DNA of 64,000 bases. Source: Planctomycetota bacterium. Its GTDB lineage: Bacteria > Planctomycetota > Planctomycetia > Pirellulales > PALSA-1355. Of this stretch, positions 1 to 7,793 are shown piece after piece. Position 1 is the stretch's first letter. Each line of letters begins with the position of its first letter. A model generated the notes under the pieces. That model made no database searches. It was not told the origin of the DNA and saw only the letters and a list, made by a program, of their open reading frames with translations. A program made the translations under genes and the position numbers. Location: contig QQVE01000054.1 of NCBI GenBank assembly GCA_003389325.1, forward strand, positions 1 through 64,000. Direction: 5' to 3'.

Positions 1-160
1 CAACCCGCCCCCACGTTCGAAAAACCCACAGGGGCTAGGCTCCCCAGCCGACGCTCGGATAGAGGAAGGGAACCACCGATGAACTCGTTGACAAACAATC
101 ACCCTTCATAGAGGGCTAAACGGTGGGGGGATTGCTGTACTGCGGGGATAGACTCGTGTT

Positions 161-166
161 TATAAT
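161..166 (+). promoter_or_regulatory. Perfect -10 box (TATAAT) close to the GGDEF start
   Basis: TATAAT lies only 8 nt before the ATG at 175. A start of transcription about 7 nt after the box would give an almost leaderless mRNA. No convincing -35 element sits 16-18 nt upstream, so this is a tentative promoter. No Shine-Dalgarno sequence precedes the ATG, which fits leaderless translation. Confidence 0.35.
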
Positions 167-174
167 CCCGCACG

Positions 175-1050
175 ATGATTCCGACGCGTCCTCCCAAGGT
201 GCTCATTCTGGCCACGCAGGATGCCGATGCGCGGCGCTGGCGCGAGAGCGTGTTGGCCGCAGCCGACGTGGTTTGGTTGCGCGCGGGCGACGTGGGGCCC
301 GACGAAGAGCCCGACGTCATCCTGACCGATGATGCGGCGCTGTTGGCGGCCCGCGATGGCAGCCGGGATGCCACGTTTTCGCGTGCGGCGGTGCTCGGCA
401 TCGGCGCCGTGGCGGGGGCCGATTACGCGTTGGCCGCCGATGCGTCGCCGCGCGAGATCCAAACGGCTTGCCGGCTGCTGAGCGAGATCGCGGCCCTGCG
501 CAACCAGCGCGACGAGTTGGCGCAATTCGGCCGCAAGGTGACGCAGTTGGCCGACACCGACCCGCTGACCGGCCTGCCCAATCGACGGGTCTGGCAGCGG
601 CGGCTCTCGGCCGTGTTGGCGCAGCGCTCGCATACCGACGTGCCGCTGTGGCTGGCCATCGTCGATTTGGACCGCTTCAAGCTGGTGAACGACAAGTTCG
701 GCATGCAGCGCGGCGACCAGGTGCTGGTGCAGGCCGGCGCGGCGCTGGTGGGCGGGTTGCGGCAGCGCGATCTGGTCGCGCGGCTGGGGGGCGACGAGTT
801 CGGCCTGCTGCTGGTGGGGGCCACGGCCGAGAACCTGCCGGCAGTGTTCGATCGCTTGCGCGCCGCGCTGCGAGATCAGGCCGACGTGGCCGCCAGCATC
901 GGATACGTGGCGGTCGGGAAGAGCGTTCCCGGCAACGAGCTGTTCACGGCGGCCGAGCGCGCCATGCGATCGGCCAAGCAGGCCGGCGGCGACCGCGCCG
1001 TCGAGGGCCAGCCGGTCGGGTCAGTCCATCCGCCAGCGGACGTTGAATAG
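175..1050 (+). CDS. GGDEF-domain diguanylate cyclase
   Basis: Probable diguanylate cyclase making c-di-GMP from two GTP, 291 residues. The first ~110 residues look like a degenerate response-regulator receiver (KVLILATQDAD start, acidic VILTDD strand). A short helix leads to the GGDEF domain, which opens at DPLTGLPNRR (about residue 125). The active-site GGDEF is intact at 205-209. A canonical inhibitory I-site RxxD (RQRD, 196-199) sits exactly five residues before it, so product feedback inhibition is expected. There is no membrane segment, so the enzyme is likely cytoplasmic. Its last 30 nt overlap the convergent permease gene. The effector and target are not evident from neighbours. Confidence 0.9.
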   Translation: MIPTRPPKVLILATQDADARRWRESVLAAADVVWLRAGDVGPDEEPDVILTDDAALLAARDGSRDATFSRAAVLGIGAVAGADYALAADASPREIQTACRLLSEIAALRNQRDELAQFGRKVTQLADTDPLTGLPNRRVWQRRLSAVLAQRSHTDVPLWLAIVDLDRFKLVNDKFGMQRGDQVLVQAGAALVGGLRQRDLVARLGGDEFGLLLVGATAENLPAVFDRLRAALRDQADVAASIGYVAVGKSVPGNELFTAAERAMRSAKQAGGDRAVEGQPVGSVHPPADVE

Positions 1051-2652
1051 CCAGGCCATCGTGGCCGCCAGCGCGCCGTTGAACGTCAGATAGAAGGCCA
1101 GAAAGCCGCCGAAGAACCACCAGTTGGGCGACATCGTGTTGATCTCGGACACCTGGGCATCGACCGGTAGTTGAAAGGCCACGGCGAACGGGCTGGCCAT
1201 GGCCGTGTTTACCACCCACGGCGTGGCAGTCTCGTAGGGAAAATACGTGCTGGCGAAGAAGCGCAACGCCAACGGCAGCGCGAACAGCATGATGATGGCC
1301 AGGTAGGTCGACGTGAGGGCGACCGACGTCTTGCGAAACATGACCGCGCAGAACAGCGCGACCGTGGCCGTCGTCAAGCAGACCACCAGTACGATGCCCA
1401 CGTAGCCCAGCACGGCCGGTAGGTTGCTCCAAAAGACGCTCACCATCACCACGGCCAACAGCAGCGGCCACAGCAGGAACATCGTCAGCACGCTGGAAAC
1501 GCGCAGGCCCGAGAGCAGCTTCGGCCAGAGAATCTGTCCCGGCGAGAGCGTCGTGGTCAGCAGCAGGTCGAGCGTTTCGCGCTCGCGCTCGCTGGTGACG
1601 CTGCCCGCCGAAAACACGGGCCCCACCAGCATGTTGAACAGCACCACATACGAGATGTACCAGGGGGCCAAATACGGCCGGATATAGAGAAACCAGGCCA
1701 TCAGCGGAATGGCCAGCACCATGCTCACCTGGATCACGACGCGCAGCATGAGCGTGCCCTGGCTGAAGATTTCGCTGCGCATTTCCTTGTCGAAGACCGG
1801 GTTGGCCCCGTCGGCCAACAGGTCGTTTCGCTTACGCGGGGCAAACAGCCAGTCGGGAAACTGGTCGCTGTGAATCACCAGGCCCACGGCCTCGCGGGCC
1901 TCCTCCTCCAGGTCGACGACCTCCTTGCCCTCGCTGCCCACGTCGGGCGGATGCAGCAGCCGGGCCGCGGTCTTGCGAAACAGCACGATGCAAATCACAG
2001 CGCACATCACCGGCAACGCGCCGACGGTGAGCAGCAGCCGCGTCTCGCCGAGATTTTCAAACGCCGCCCAAAGCGTGACCGCCATCATGGCCAGCGGCAG
2101 GATGACCAGGTATGTGACCAGCAGCGAAGCCGACGTGCGGCGGAAATAGCTGCTGGCCGCCAGGCTGATCATGCCGAAGGTGACCACCGACAAGATCAAG
2201 GCCAGGTACAGGGCCAGCACCTCGTACAGCGACACGCCGCCCAGCGGCAGGCAGAGCATCACGATCGGCAGCGAGGCGAAAATCAACAGCAACAGGTGCG
2301 CAAGCGATGCCAACAGCTTGCCGAGCACGATCGCCCCGGGCCGCAGGGGGCTGGCCAGCAGCATCTCGTAGCTCTTACGCTCCTTTTCGCCGGTGATCGA
2401 GCCGGCCGCGAAGCTGGGAGCCATCAGCGAAGCCAGCAGGTACTGACCCAGGAAGACATAGTTCACCAGCCGCCGCGACTCTTCCGGATTGGTCGTCAAG
2501 TCGAGCTGCCGCTGCGCGGGCCAGGCCAGAAACACCACCAGCCCCAACAACCCCAAGTAGAACAATAGCAGCACGAACGCCCGCGTCATCCGCAGGTTGA
2601 TCAGCAGCTCGCGTTGCAGCACGGGGTTTTCGAGCAGGTACATGAGTGGCAA
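1021..2652 (-). CDS. ABC-2 type transporter permease with duplicated halves
   Basis: A 543-residue polytopic membrane protein with about 12 hydrophobic segments. It resembles ABC-2 type permeases. Two halves repeat the same pattern: a GSITGEKERKSYEMLLASPL element near residue 85 is echoed by GSVTSERERETLDLLLTTTL near residue 355, each followed by a GxxxxxKLL segment. This is the ABC-2 cytoplasmic loop preceding the next TM helix, so the protein is probably an internal duplication or fusion of two permeases. A charged linker joins the halves. No ATP-binding subunit is encoded next to it (upstream is a DUF4392 gene), so the partner ATPase must lie elsewhere. Substrate unknown. Confidence 0.8.
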   Translation of the reverse strand: MPLMYLLENPVLQRELLINLRMTRAFVLLLFYLGLLGLVVFLAWPAQRQLDLTTNPEESRRLVNYVFLGQYLLASLMAPSFAAGSITGEKERKSYEMLLASPLRPGAIVLGKLLASLAHLLLLIFASLPIVMLCLPLGGVSLYEVLALYLALILSVVTFGMISLAASSYFRRTSASLLVTYLVILPLAMMAVTLWAAFENLGETRLLLTVGALPVMCAVICIVLFRKTAARLLHPPDVGSEGKEVVDLEEEAREAVGLVIHSDQFPDWLFAPRKRNDLLADGANPVFDKEMRSEIFSQGTLMLRVVIQVSMVLAIPLMAWFLYIRPYLAPWYISYVVLFNMLVGPVFSAGSVTSERERETLDLLLTTTLSPGQILWPKLLSGLRVSSVLTMFLLWPLLLAVVMVSVFWSNLPAVLGYVGIVLVVCLTTATVALFCAVMFRKTSVALTSTYLAIIMLFALPLALRFFASTYFPYETATPWVVNTAMASPFAVAFQLPVDAQVSEINTMSPNWWFFGGFLAFYLTFNGALAATMAWLFNVRWRMD

Positions 2653-2731
2653 GCGCCGGCGCTACGGTGGGTCGTGCGGCCGCACACGTTCGATGACGCG
2701 GCCGCCTGGACCCATCATACCCGAACGACAG

Positions 2732-2745
2732 CGTTCGCGCGAACG
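2732..2745. repeat. 14-bp perfect palindrome between two minus-strand genes
   Basis: CGTTCGCGCGAACG lies just beyond the DUF4392 gene's stop and 80 bp upstream of the permease start. It could be an operator for the permease gene or the stem of a weak terminator. There is no T-run after it on the minus strand, so termination is less likely. Confidence 0.35.
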
Positions 2746-2760
2746 ATGCGTCGTGTGAGC

Positions 2761-3825
2761 TCAGGCGTCGAGCTGGCTCCACAGTTCTTCCAGCGGCTGA
2801 AGGAAGGCGTCCAGCGAAAGGCCGTCGACCGTCGGGGTGCTCAGGGCCGTGCAGCCGTCGACGGCGCCGGCGGCAGTGACGAGTTGCTCGATCAGCTCGC
2901 GCTGTCCTTCGGGCCCGAGCCAGCGGCTGGTGGGGCGCTTGCCGCACTGGGCGGCCGTGGCGAGCGCCAGCCCGTAGGCGGCCCAATTGCTGGTACCGGC
3001 CACCAGGGCCAGGTCGGTGGGCGTGCGGCAGGCGATGCGCGGACCGACCGGCGAGGGAATGGCCGCCACGACGTCCTCCCAGCCGAAACGCCCCATGCCG
3101 ATCTCGTTGCCGCCGTCGCCGATGCCGATGGTCGCGATGTTCGGACGCGCGCCTGCGGCCTCGAACAATCGGTGCACGGGCGCCGTGTGCTCGTCGATGA
3201 TCGCGCCGCGCATCGTATGGCAGCGGCCGTGGTGCTCGTGCGGTACCTCGCGTACGAAACGCTCAAGGGCCGGCGACGTGTCGCCCAGTGCGGCGGTCAG
3301 CGAGGCGATCGTGTGGCTTGGGCCGGGGCGCTCGATGGCGATCAAGTGCGTCACGTCGCCGAGGAAGGTGTCCATCCACGTGTCGATGGTCGCTTCGTCC
3401 GCGCCGATCGTTGCTGCGGCAGGAAACTCGAGCAGCCGTCCGCGATCGATTCCCATGGTGCGCATCCCGCACTTGACCACGGGCAGCGCGACGCGGTCGG
3501 TCACGACAGTCACGTTGACGCCTAACTCGAGCAGCGTTTGCGCCAAAAACAGAGCTCCGGGCGGGCCGTCGGTCTCGGCCGTGACGCGATCGGGCAAGAC
3601 GACGCAGAACCCGGTCACGATCGCCACGTGGCGAGCGCGCGAAGCCAACTCGTGCGCCGCGGTCGGCCAATCGCCGTCGTCGAGCGGGCGGCCGTCGCGC
3701 AGAAAACTGGCCAGGCCGCGCCCGCCAGGATCGCGATGCACGCTGCGCATCCAGGCCTCCCAGTCGATCGGAAGCGGAGCCGAGCGTGCTGCGGGATCGG
3801 GTCGAGCGCCTGAAGAAGAACTCAC
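2761..3825 (-). CDS. DUF4392 family protein, D-glutamate cyclase-like
   Basis: A 354-residue soluble protein. The glycine-rich segment GIGDGGNEIGMG and the preceding TIGI strand match the C-terminal domain of D-glutamate cyclase-like proteins (DUF4392), in which the family enzyme interconverts D-glutamate and 5-oxo-D-proline. Other family-like stretches are TGFCVVLPDRVTAETDGPPGA near residue 90 and a late SNWAAYGLA segment. Only this domain is present; the mammalian enzyme carries an additional DUF1445-like half. The first ~25 residues are low-complexity and may be an overlong start. The exact substrate is inferred from the family. Confidence 0.75.
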   Translation of the reverse strand: MSSSSGARPDPAARSAPLPIDWEAWMRSVHRDPGGRGLASFLRDGRPLDDGDWPTAAHELASRARHVAIVTGFCVVLPDRVTAETDGPPGALFLAQTLLELGVNVTVVTDRVALPVVKCGMRTMGIDRGRLLEFPAAATIGADEATIDTWMDTFLGDVTHLIAIERPGPSHTIASLTAALGDTSPALERFVREVPHEHHGRCHTMRGAIIDEHTAPVHRLFEAAGARPNIATIGIGDGGNEIGMGRFGWEDVVAAIPSPVGPRIACRTPTDLALVAGTSNWAAYGLALATAAQCGKRPTSRWLGPEGQRELIEQLVTAAGAVDGCTALSTPTVDGLSLDAFLQPLEELWSQLDA

Positions 3826-3863
3826 AAGGGAGGGACTCGCTGACGACGGGGGGTTTTGTTAAG

Positions 3864-3869
3864 ATCATA
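3864..3869 (-). promoter_or_regulatory. Possible -10 box for the DUF4392 gene
   Basis: TATGAT on the minus strand, about 38 nt before the ATG at 3825. No recognisable -35 element stands at the proper distance, so support is weak. Confidence 0.25.
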
Positions 3870-4270
3870 CCACTTCAGAACGCGACTGCGGTCTGGCGGT
3901 AATGGCTCGAAGCGGCTCGCGTCGCAAGTGCGCGATGCCGCCCGAGTGTCCTGCACGGCGAGCCATCGGATGGCATGAGCCGTCGAGCCGGCCCTGGGCG
4001 TTCGATGTGCCAAGGCGCTGGGAAGATTCGCGGCGTCTTGCTTGGGTCCCAGCCTGGGGACCGAACCGGGGGTGGGTTGACAATGGTATCTGCAGTGGGT
4101 TACAACGTTAAATAGATCGTGAAAAATGTCACAAACTCCCCGCGCACGGCGTGATCGTCGCCGCGCGAGCGTTTGTGTCGCTTCGGTTTAGCTCGCCAGC
4201 GTCGCTAGGCGGGCTGGGTTTCCGGTTGCAGAAGTTAGTGAGTTTGAGTCACGCCTGAGGGGTCGTGGGC
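3870..4270. other. Non-coding interval between divergent genes
   Basis: About 400 bp between the divergent DUF4392 gene and the respiratory block. Short open frames occur on both strands, but none has a ribosome-binding site or a recognisable protein pattern. The right half carries the promoter at 4077-4106, giving a 5' leader of roughly 155 nt for the Rieske gene. I find no riboswitch consensus in it. Confidence 0.5.
4077..4106 (+). promoter_or_regulatory. Sigma70-like promoter of the respiratory block
   Basis: A perfect -35 TTGACA (4077-4082) is followed after 18 bp by TACAAC (4101-4106, four of six -10 positions). It points at the Rieske gene start at 4271. It is the best promoter match upstream of the 19-kb quinol-to-oxygen gene block. 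Confidence 0.55.
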
Positions 4271-5368
4271 ATGGCGGAGAAGAAGAAGATGTCGGTGGCC
4301 GAGATTCTGGCCGCCGCGCGGAAGACGGACGGGGGCGCGACGTCGGACGAAGCTGCTCCGAAGTCCAGCGACGCAGCCGAGGCCGCGCCAGCCGCTGAGA
4401 GTTCGCCGGCGCCGGAGAAGCCGGCCGCGAAGCCGGCCGCGAAGCCTGCTGCCAAGCCAGCCGCCAAGAGCGGCGGCGGACGTCCCAGTGTGGCCGAGAT
4501 GTTGGCCGCGGCCCGCGCCGAGAAACAAGGTGGAGCCAAGCCCGCCGAAAAGCCGGCAGCCGCGAAGCCCGCTGCGGCGGCCAAAGAAGCTCCCGCCAAG
4601 AAGCCTGCGCCGGCCAAGGCCAAAGAGCCGGTGGCCGCCAAGGCACAAGCGCCCAAGGACACCGGCAGCATTCTGGCCGCGGCCCGCAACCCTTCGAAGC
4701 CGGGCCCGATGACCAAGGCCGAGGCGGCGCGTCAGGCGCCGGCGGAGAAGCCGAAGCCGGCGGCCAAGCCTGTCAAGTCGAAGCTGACGGTGCCGCCGAT
4801 GCCGGCCAAGCCGGACTACGCCAAGCCCAAGCCGAAGGCGGCCGCGGCCACGACGACCGATCGCCGCGGCTTCCTCACCGGCATGATGCTCGGTTCATGC
4901 TTGGGCATCGGCTTCGTGTCGATGTCCACAACCTTCGGGCTGTGGCTGCTGGGCACCGCGCGGTTCATGTATCCCAACGTGCTGATGGAGCCGCCCAGCC
5001 AGTTCAAGGTCGGCTTTCCCAGCAACTTCGCTCCCGGCCAGGTCGAAACGAAGTTCGTCGGGCAATACGGCGTGTGGATCGTCAACTACGAATACAACGG
5101 CGAGCCGCAGATCTACGCTCTGCGAACGGTGTGCACGCACCTCGGCTGCACGCCGAACTGGCTCGAGGGAGAGCAGAAATTCAAGTGCCCCTGCCACGGC
5201 AGCGGGTTCTACAAGGACGGAATCAATTTCGAGGGTCCCGCCCCCAGACCCTTGGAGCGTTACGCAATCCGGGTGGCCGACGACGGCCAGTTGGAAGTCG
5301 ACAAGAGCAAGCTCTTTCAGGAAGAAATCGGCCAGTGGAGCGATCCGGCTTCGTTTGTCGCAGTCTGA
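4271..5368 (+). CDS. Rieske iron-sulfur subunit of a bc-type complex, with long N-terminal tail
   Basis: The 365-residue Rieske subunit passes electrons from quinol at the Qo site to cytochrome c. Its cluster motifs are CTHLGC (288-293) and CPCHGSGF (from 306), including the disulfide cysteines. A twin-arginine-like DRRGFL (R198-R199) precedes the single membrane helix (about 203-225), as in Tat-inserted Rieske proteins. Unusually, about 197 residues lie before the helix, rich in Ala, Lys and Pro. They hold three copies of a short helical motif: SVAEILAAAR (8-17), SVAEMLAAAR (73-82) and SILAAAR (133-139). This tail should stay in the cytoplasm; its role is unknown. The ATG at 4271 is chosen because GAGGGG lies 8 nt before it; an in-frame GTG lies 6 nt upstream. 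Confidence 0.93.
   Translation: MAEKKKMSVAEILAAARKTDGGATSDEAAPKSSDAAEAAPAAESSPAPEKPAAKPAAKPAAKPAAKSGGGRPSVAEMLAAARAEKQGGAKPAEKPAAAKPAAAAKEAPAKKPAPAKAKEPVAAKAQAPKDTGSILAAARNPSKPGPMTKAEAARQAPAEKPKPAAKPVKSKLTVPPMPAKPDYAKPKPKAAAATTTDRRGFLTGMMLGSCLGIGFVSMSTTFGLWLLGTARFMYPNVLMEPPSQFKVGFPSNFAPGQVETKFVGQYGVWIVNYEYNGEPQIYALRTVCTHLGCTPNWLEGEQKFKCPCHGSGFYKDGINFEGPAPRPLERYAIRVADDGQLEVDKSKLFQEEIGQWSDPASFVAV
4418..4465 (+). repeat. Four tandem 12-bp units coding for KPAA
   Basis: Four consecutive 12-bp units (two identical, two diverged) encode KPAA repeats in the low-complexity tail of the Rieske protein. Expansion or contraction by slippage would change the tail length in frame. Confidence 0.8.
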
Positions 5369-5435
5369 CGCCGGCCCGATGCCAGGGGCGGCCGCGCGGT
5401 CCGCTGCGCGGACGGTTCCACGGGATGGCGTCCTG

Positions 5436-5484
5436 GAGTGTTCCCGGGGGGACTGTTCCCGAGGTGACTGTTCCCGAGGTGACT
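5436..5484. repeat. Three-copy 15-bp minisatellite between the Rieske and cytochrome b genes
   Basis: Units at 5436-5450, 5451-5465 and 5466-5480; the last two are identical (GACTGTTCCCGAGGT) and the first differs at three positions. A partial GACT follows. It fills part of the 199-bp gap inside the respiratory block. No function is apparent. Confidence 0.85.
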
Positions 5485-5567
5485 AGGCTTCTTCGTTCGT
5501 GGCTGCCAGCCCCTCACCGGTTTGCAAACATCATTGGCCTCCTATTTGAAAGCTCGGTAAGCAAGCG

Positions 5568-6341
5568 ATGTCCATCGGTGAAATGATCCGCGAGTCGCAG
5601 GTGTGGAAGAGTATCTTCCGCCACCCCATGCCGCAGGATCGCCGCAATCGAATTGTGGTGATGCTGACGAACTTCTTCCTGCACCTGCATCCGGTCTCGA
5701 TCAAGAAGCAGGGCATCGCGCTGAGCTACACGTGGTGCATGGGCGGGGTGACGTTCTTCCTGTTCCTGGTCGAAACGGTCACCGGCGTGCTGCTGATGTT
5801 CTACTACCGGCCGACGCTGGAGTGGGCCTACAACGATATCCTGGCGCTGCGCGACGTGACGTCCTTGGGCATCCTGCGCGAATTGCATCGCTGGGGCGCC
5901 CACGCGATGGTGATCACGGTCTGGCTGCACATGTATCGCGTGTTCTTGACGGGCAGCTATAAACCTCCGCGCGAATTTAACTGGGTCATCGGCGTCATTT
6001 TGCTCCTCTTGACGCTGCTGCTCTCCTTTACCGGATACCTGCTTCCCTGGGACCAGTTGGCCATCTGGGCCATCACGGTCGGTTCGAACATGGCCCGGGC
6101 CACCCCGATCCTGGGGCACGAAGGCCCCGGGCAGCAATTGCTCAACATCCAGGGCATCGACATGATTACCAACGCTTCGGATGCGCGCTTTGCCCTGTTG
6201 GGGGCGCGCTTCGTGGGCGAAGAGACGTTGAATCGATTCTACATTTTGCACTGCATCGCGATCCCGCTGGGCGTGGCCCTCTTGTTAGCCATCCACTTCT
6301 GGCGGGTACGTAAGGACGGCGGAATCAGCGGACCGCTCTAA
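5568..6341 (+). CDS. Cytochrome b, N-terminal (b6-type) subunit
   Basis: The 257-residue four-helix diheme cytochrome b of the quinol:cytochrome c complex. Heme ligands are H107 and H121 (14 apart) in helix B, and H228 and H243 (15 apart) in helix D. The 15-residue spacing is that of cytochrome b6 rather than mitochondrial-type cytochrome b. C57 in YTWCMGG aligns with the cysteine that binds heme c_i (c_n) in cytochrome b6 (YCLGG). FYYRPTL also matches b6. The protein ends after helix D; the remaining helices are in the next gene, so the cytochrome b is split. The ATG is preceded by a weak purine stretch (GGTAAGCAAGCG). Confidence 0.95.
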   Translation: MSIGEMIRESQVWKSIFRHPMPQDRRNRIVVMLTNFFLHLHPVSIKKQGIALSYTWCMGGVTFFLFLVETVTGVLLMFYYRPTLEWAYNDILALRDVTSLGILRELHRWGAHAMVITVWLHMYRVFLTGSYKPPREFNWVIGVILLLLTLLLSFTGYLLPWDQLAIWAITVGSNMARATPILGHEGPGQQLLNIQGIDMITNASDARFALLGARFVGEETLNRFYILHCIAIPLGVALLLAIHFWRVRKDGGISGPL

Positions 6342-6445
6342 GGGCGCGTGATGATCCGCCACCAGCGGACGGTTCCTATACAACAGCCCGCAGGTCGTCG
6401 TTTTCGACAACCGAACGGTCGGGCCGACTCAAGAAGCGATAGACC

Positions 6446-7768
6446 ATGCACGGTGTTTCCGAAGCCGAAGTTGTGTCCGGGATTGCCCCGTTTCTGGGCG
6501 GATACTATCTGTTCCTGGCCAGCATGAACGCCGTGATGGCGTTTTACCTGTGGCACTACAAGCACCGCACCAACGATGCGCTGGTCTGGACGGCGTTCTC
6601 GCTGTTCATGGTCATCGTTTCGGCCGCCGCGATGGGCGGCAGTCCCCCGGGCCTGCCGGAGTCGGTGCGCAATCTCGTCAACTGGCTTACCGGGCCGGTG
6701 ATTTATAGCGTCGGCACGACCGTGCTGCTGGTGATCGCCTACGTGCTGCGGCGATGGTGGGTCAAGCCGATGGTGGCCTGGACGCTGTTGAATATCTCGC
6801 TCGTGGCCATGGGCGTCTCGATGGTCGACGCCAACTTCGCGGCCATCGTCACCAAGCCGGACAACGTGCCGATCGTGGGCCTGGTGTTCCTGCTGGGCTT
6901 CTTCACCTGGCTGGCCACGGCCAAGGCCGTGGAAAACGACAACCGTGCAAAGGAAGGGCTGCCGCCCACCGAAAAGCTCGACGACGAGAAAGTGCTCGTC
7001 TGGCCCGACCTGGTCTATACCGAGTTGATCTGCATGGTGGCGCTGACGGCGCTGTTGCTGGTGTGGGCCATCGCGCTGCAAGCCCCGCTGGAAGAGCCCG
7101 CCTCGAGCGTGAAGACGCCCAATCCCTCGAAGGCCCCCTGGTACTTCCTGGGTTTGCAGGAAATGCTCGTTTATTACGACCCCTGGATGGCGGGCGTCGT
7201 GCTGCCGAGCCTGGTGCTGGTGGGCCTGGCGGCGATTCCGTTTCTCGACTTCAACAAGTTGGGCAACGGCTACTATACGATCGAGCAGCGTAAGTTCAGC
7301 TACCTGGTGTTCCAGTTCGGCTTTCTCGAACTGTGGATCACGCTGATCATCCTGGGCACGTTCTTCCGCGGCCCCAACTGGAATATCTTCGGCCCGTTCG
7401 AGTTCTGGGATCCGCACAAGGTGCTGGCCCTGAACAACGTCGACTTGTCGCAGTACTTCTGGATTGGGTTCATGGGCGAGGCGCTTCCCAAGCCGTCTCC
7501 CGACGCAACGACGCTCTCGCAAATCCTGACGATCCTTCTGCGGGAATGGCTCGGCATCGTTCTGGTCGTGCTGTACTTCGTGGCGCTGCCGCCGTTGATG
7601 GCGGCGACCATCTTCCGCGGGTTCTTCGTGAAGATGGGCTTCCTGCGATTCATGCTGATGGCCAACCTGCTGCTATTCATGGCCGCCTTGCCCCTGAAGA
7701 TGGTCCTGCGTTGGACGCTGAACCTGAAATACATCATTGCGATTCCCGAGTTCTTCCTGAACTTCTAG
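6446..7768 (+). CDS. Cytochrome b C-terminal / subunit IV-like protein with N-terminal membrane extension
   Basis: Residues from about 190 resemble subunit IV or the cytochrome b C-terminal half: WPDLVYTEL, then TPNPSKAPWYFLGLQEML, then several TM helices. K229-A-P-W-Y233 stands where b6f and bc1 proteins have PEWY, so the catalytic Qo glutamate is replaced. Residues 1-170 add about five further TM helices that I cannot assign to a known family. The total of 440 residues is far longer than the 160-residue b6f subunit IV. Two or three helices after the core also appear to be extra. It lies 25 bp before the octaheme gene and presumably forms one complex with it and the preceding two subunits. 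Confidence 0.85.
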   Translation: MHGVSEAEVVSGIAPFLGGYYLFLASMNAVMAFYLWHYKHRTNDALVWTAFSLFMVIVSAAAMGGSPPGLPESVRNLVNWLTGPVIYSVGTTVLLVIAYVLRRWWVKPMVAWTLLNISLVAMGVSMVDANFAAIVTKPDNVPIVGLVFLLGFFTWLATAKAVENDNRAKEGLPPTEKLDDEKVLVWPDLVYTELICMVALTALLLVWAIALQAPLEEPASSVKTPNPSKAPWYFLGLQEMLVYYDPWMAGVVLPSLVLVGLAAIPFLDFNKLGNGYYTIEQRKFSYLVFQFGFLELWITLIILGTFFRGPNWNIFGPFEFWDPHKVLALNNVDLSQYFWIGFMGEALPKPSPDATTLSQILTILLREWLGIVLVVLYFVALPPLMAATIFRGFFVKMGFLRFMLMANLLLFMAALPLKMVLRWTLNLKYIIAIPEFFLNF

Positions 7769-7793
7769 CGCGCTATCGCGCGATTTACGAAAC

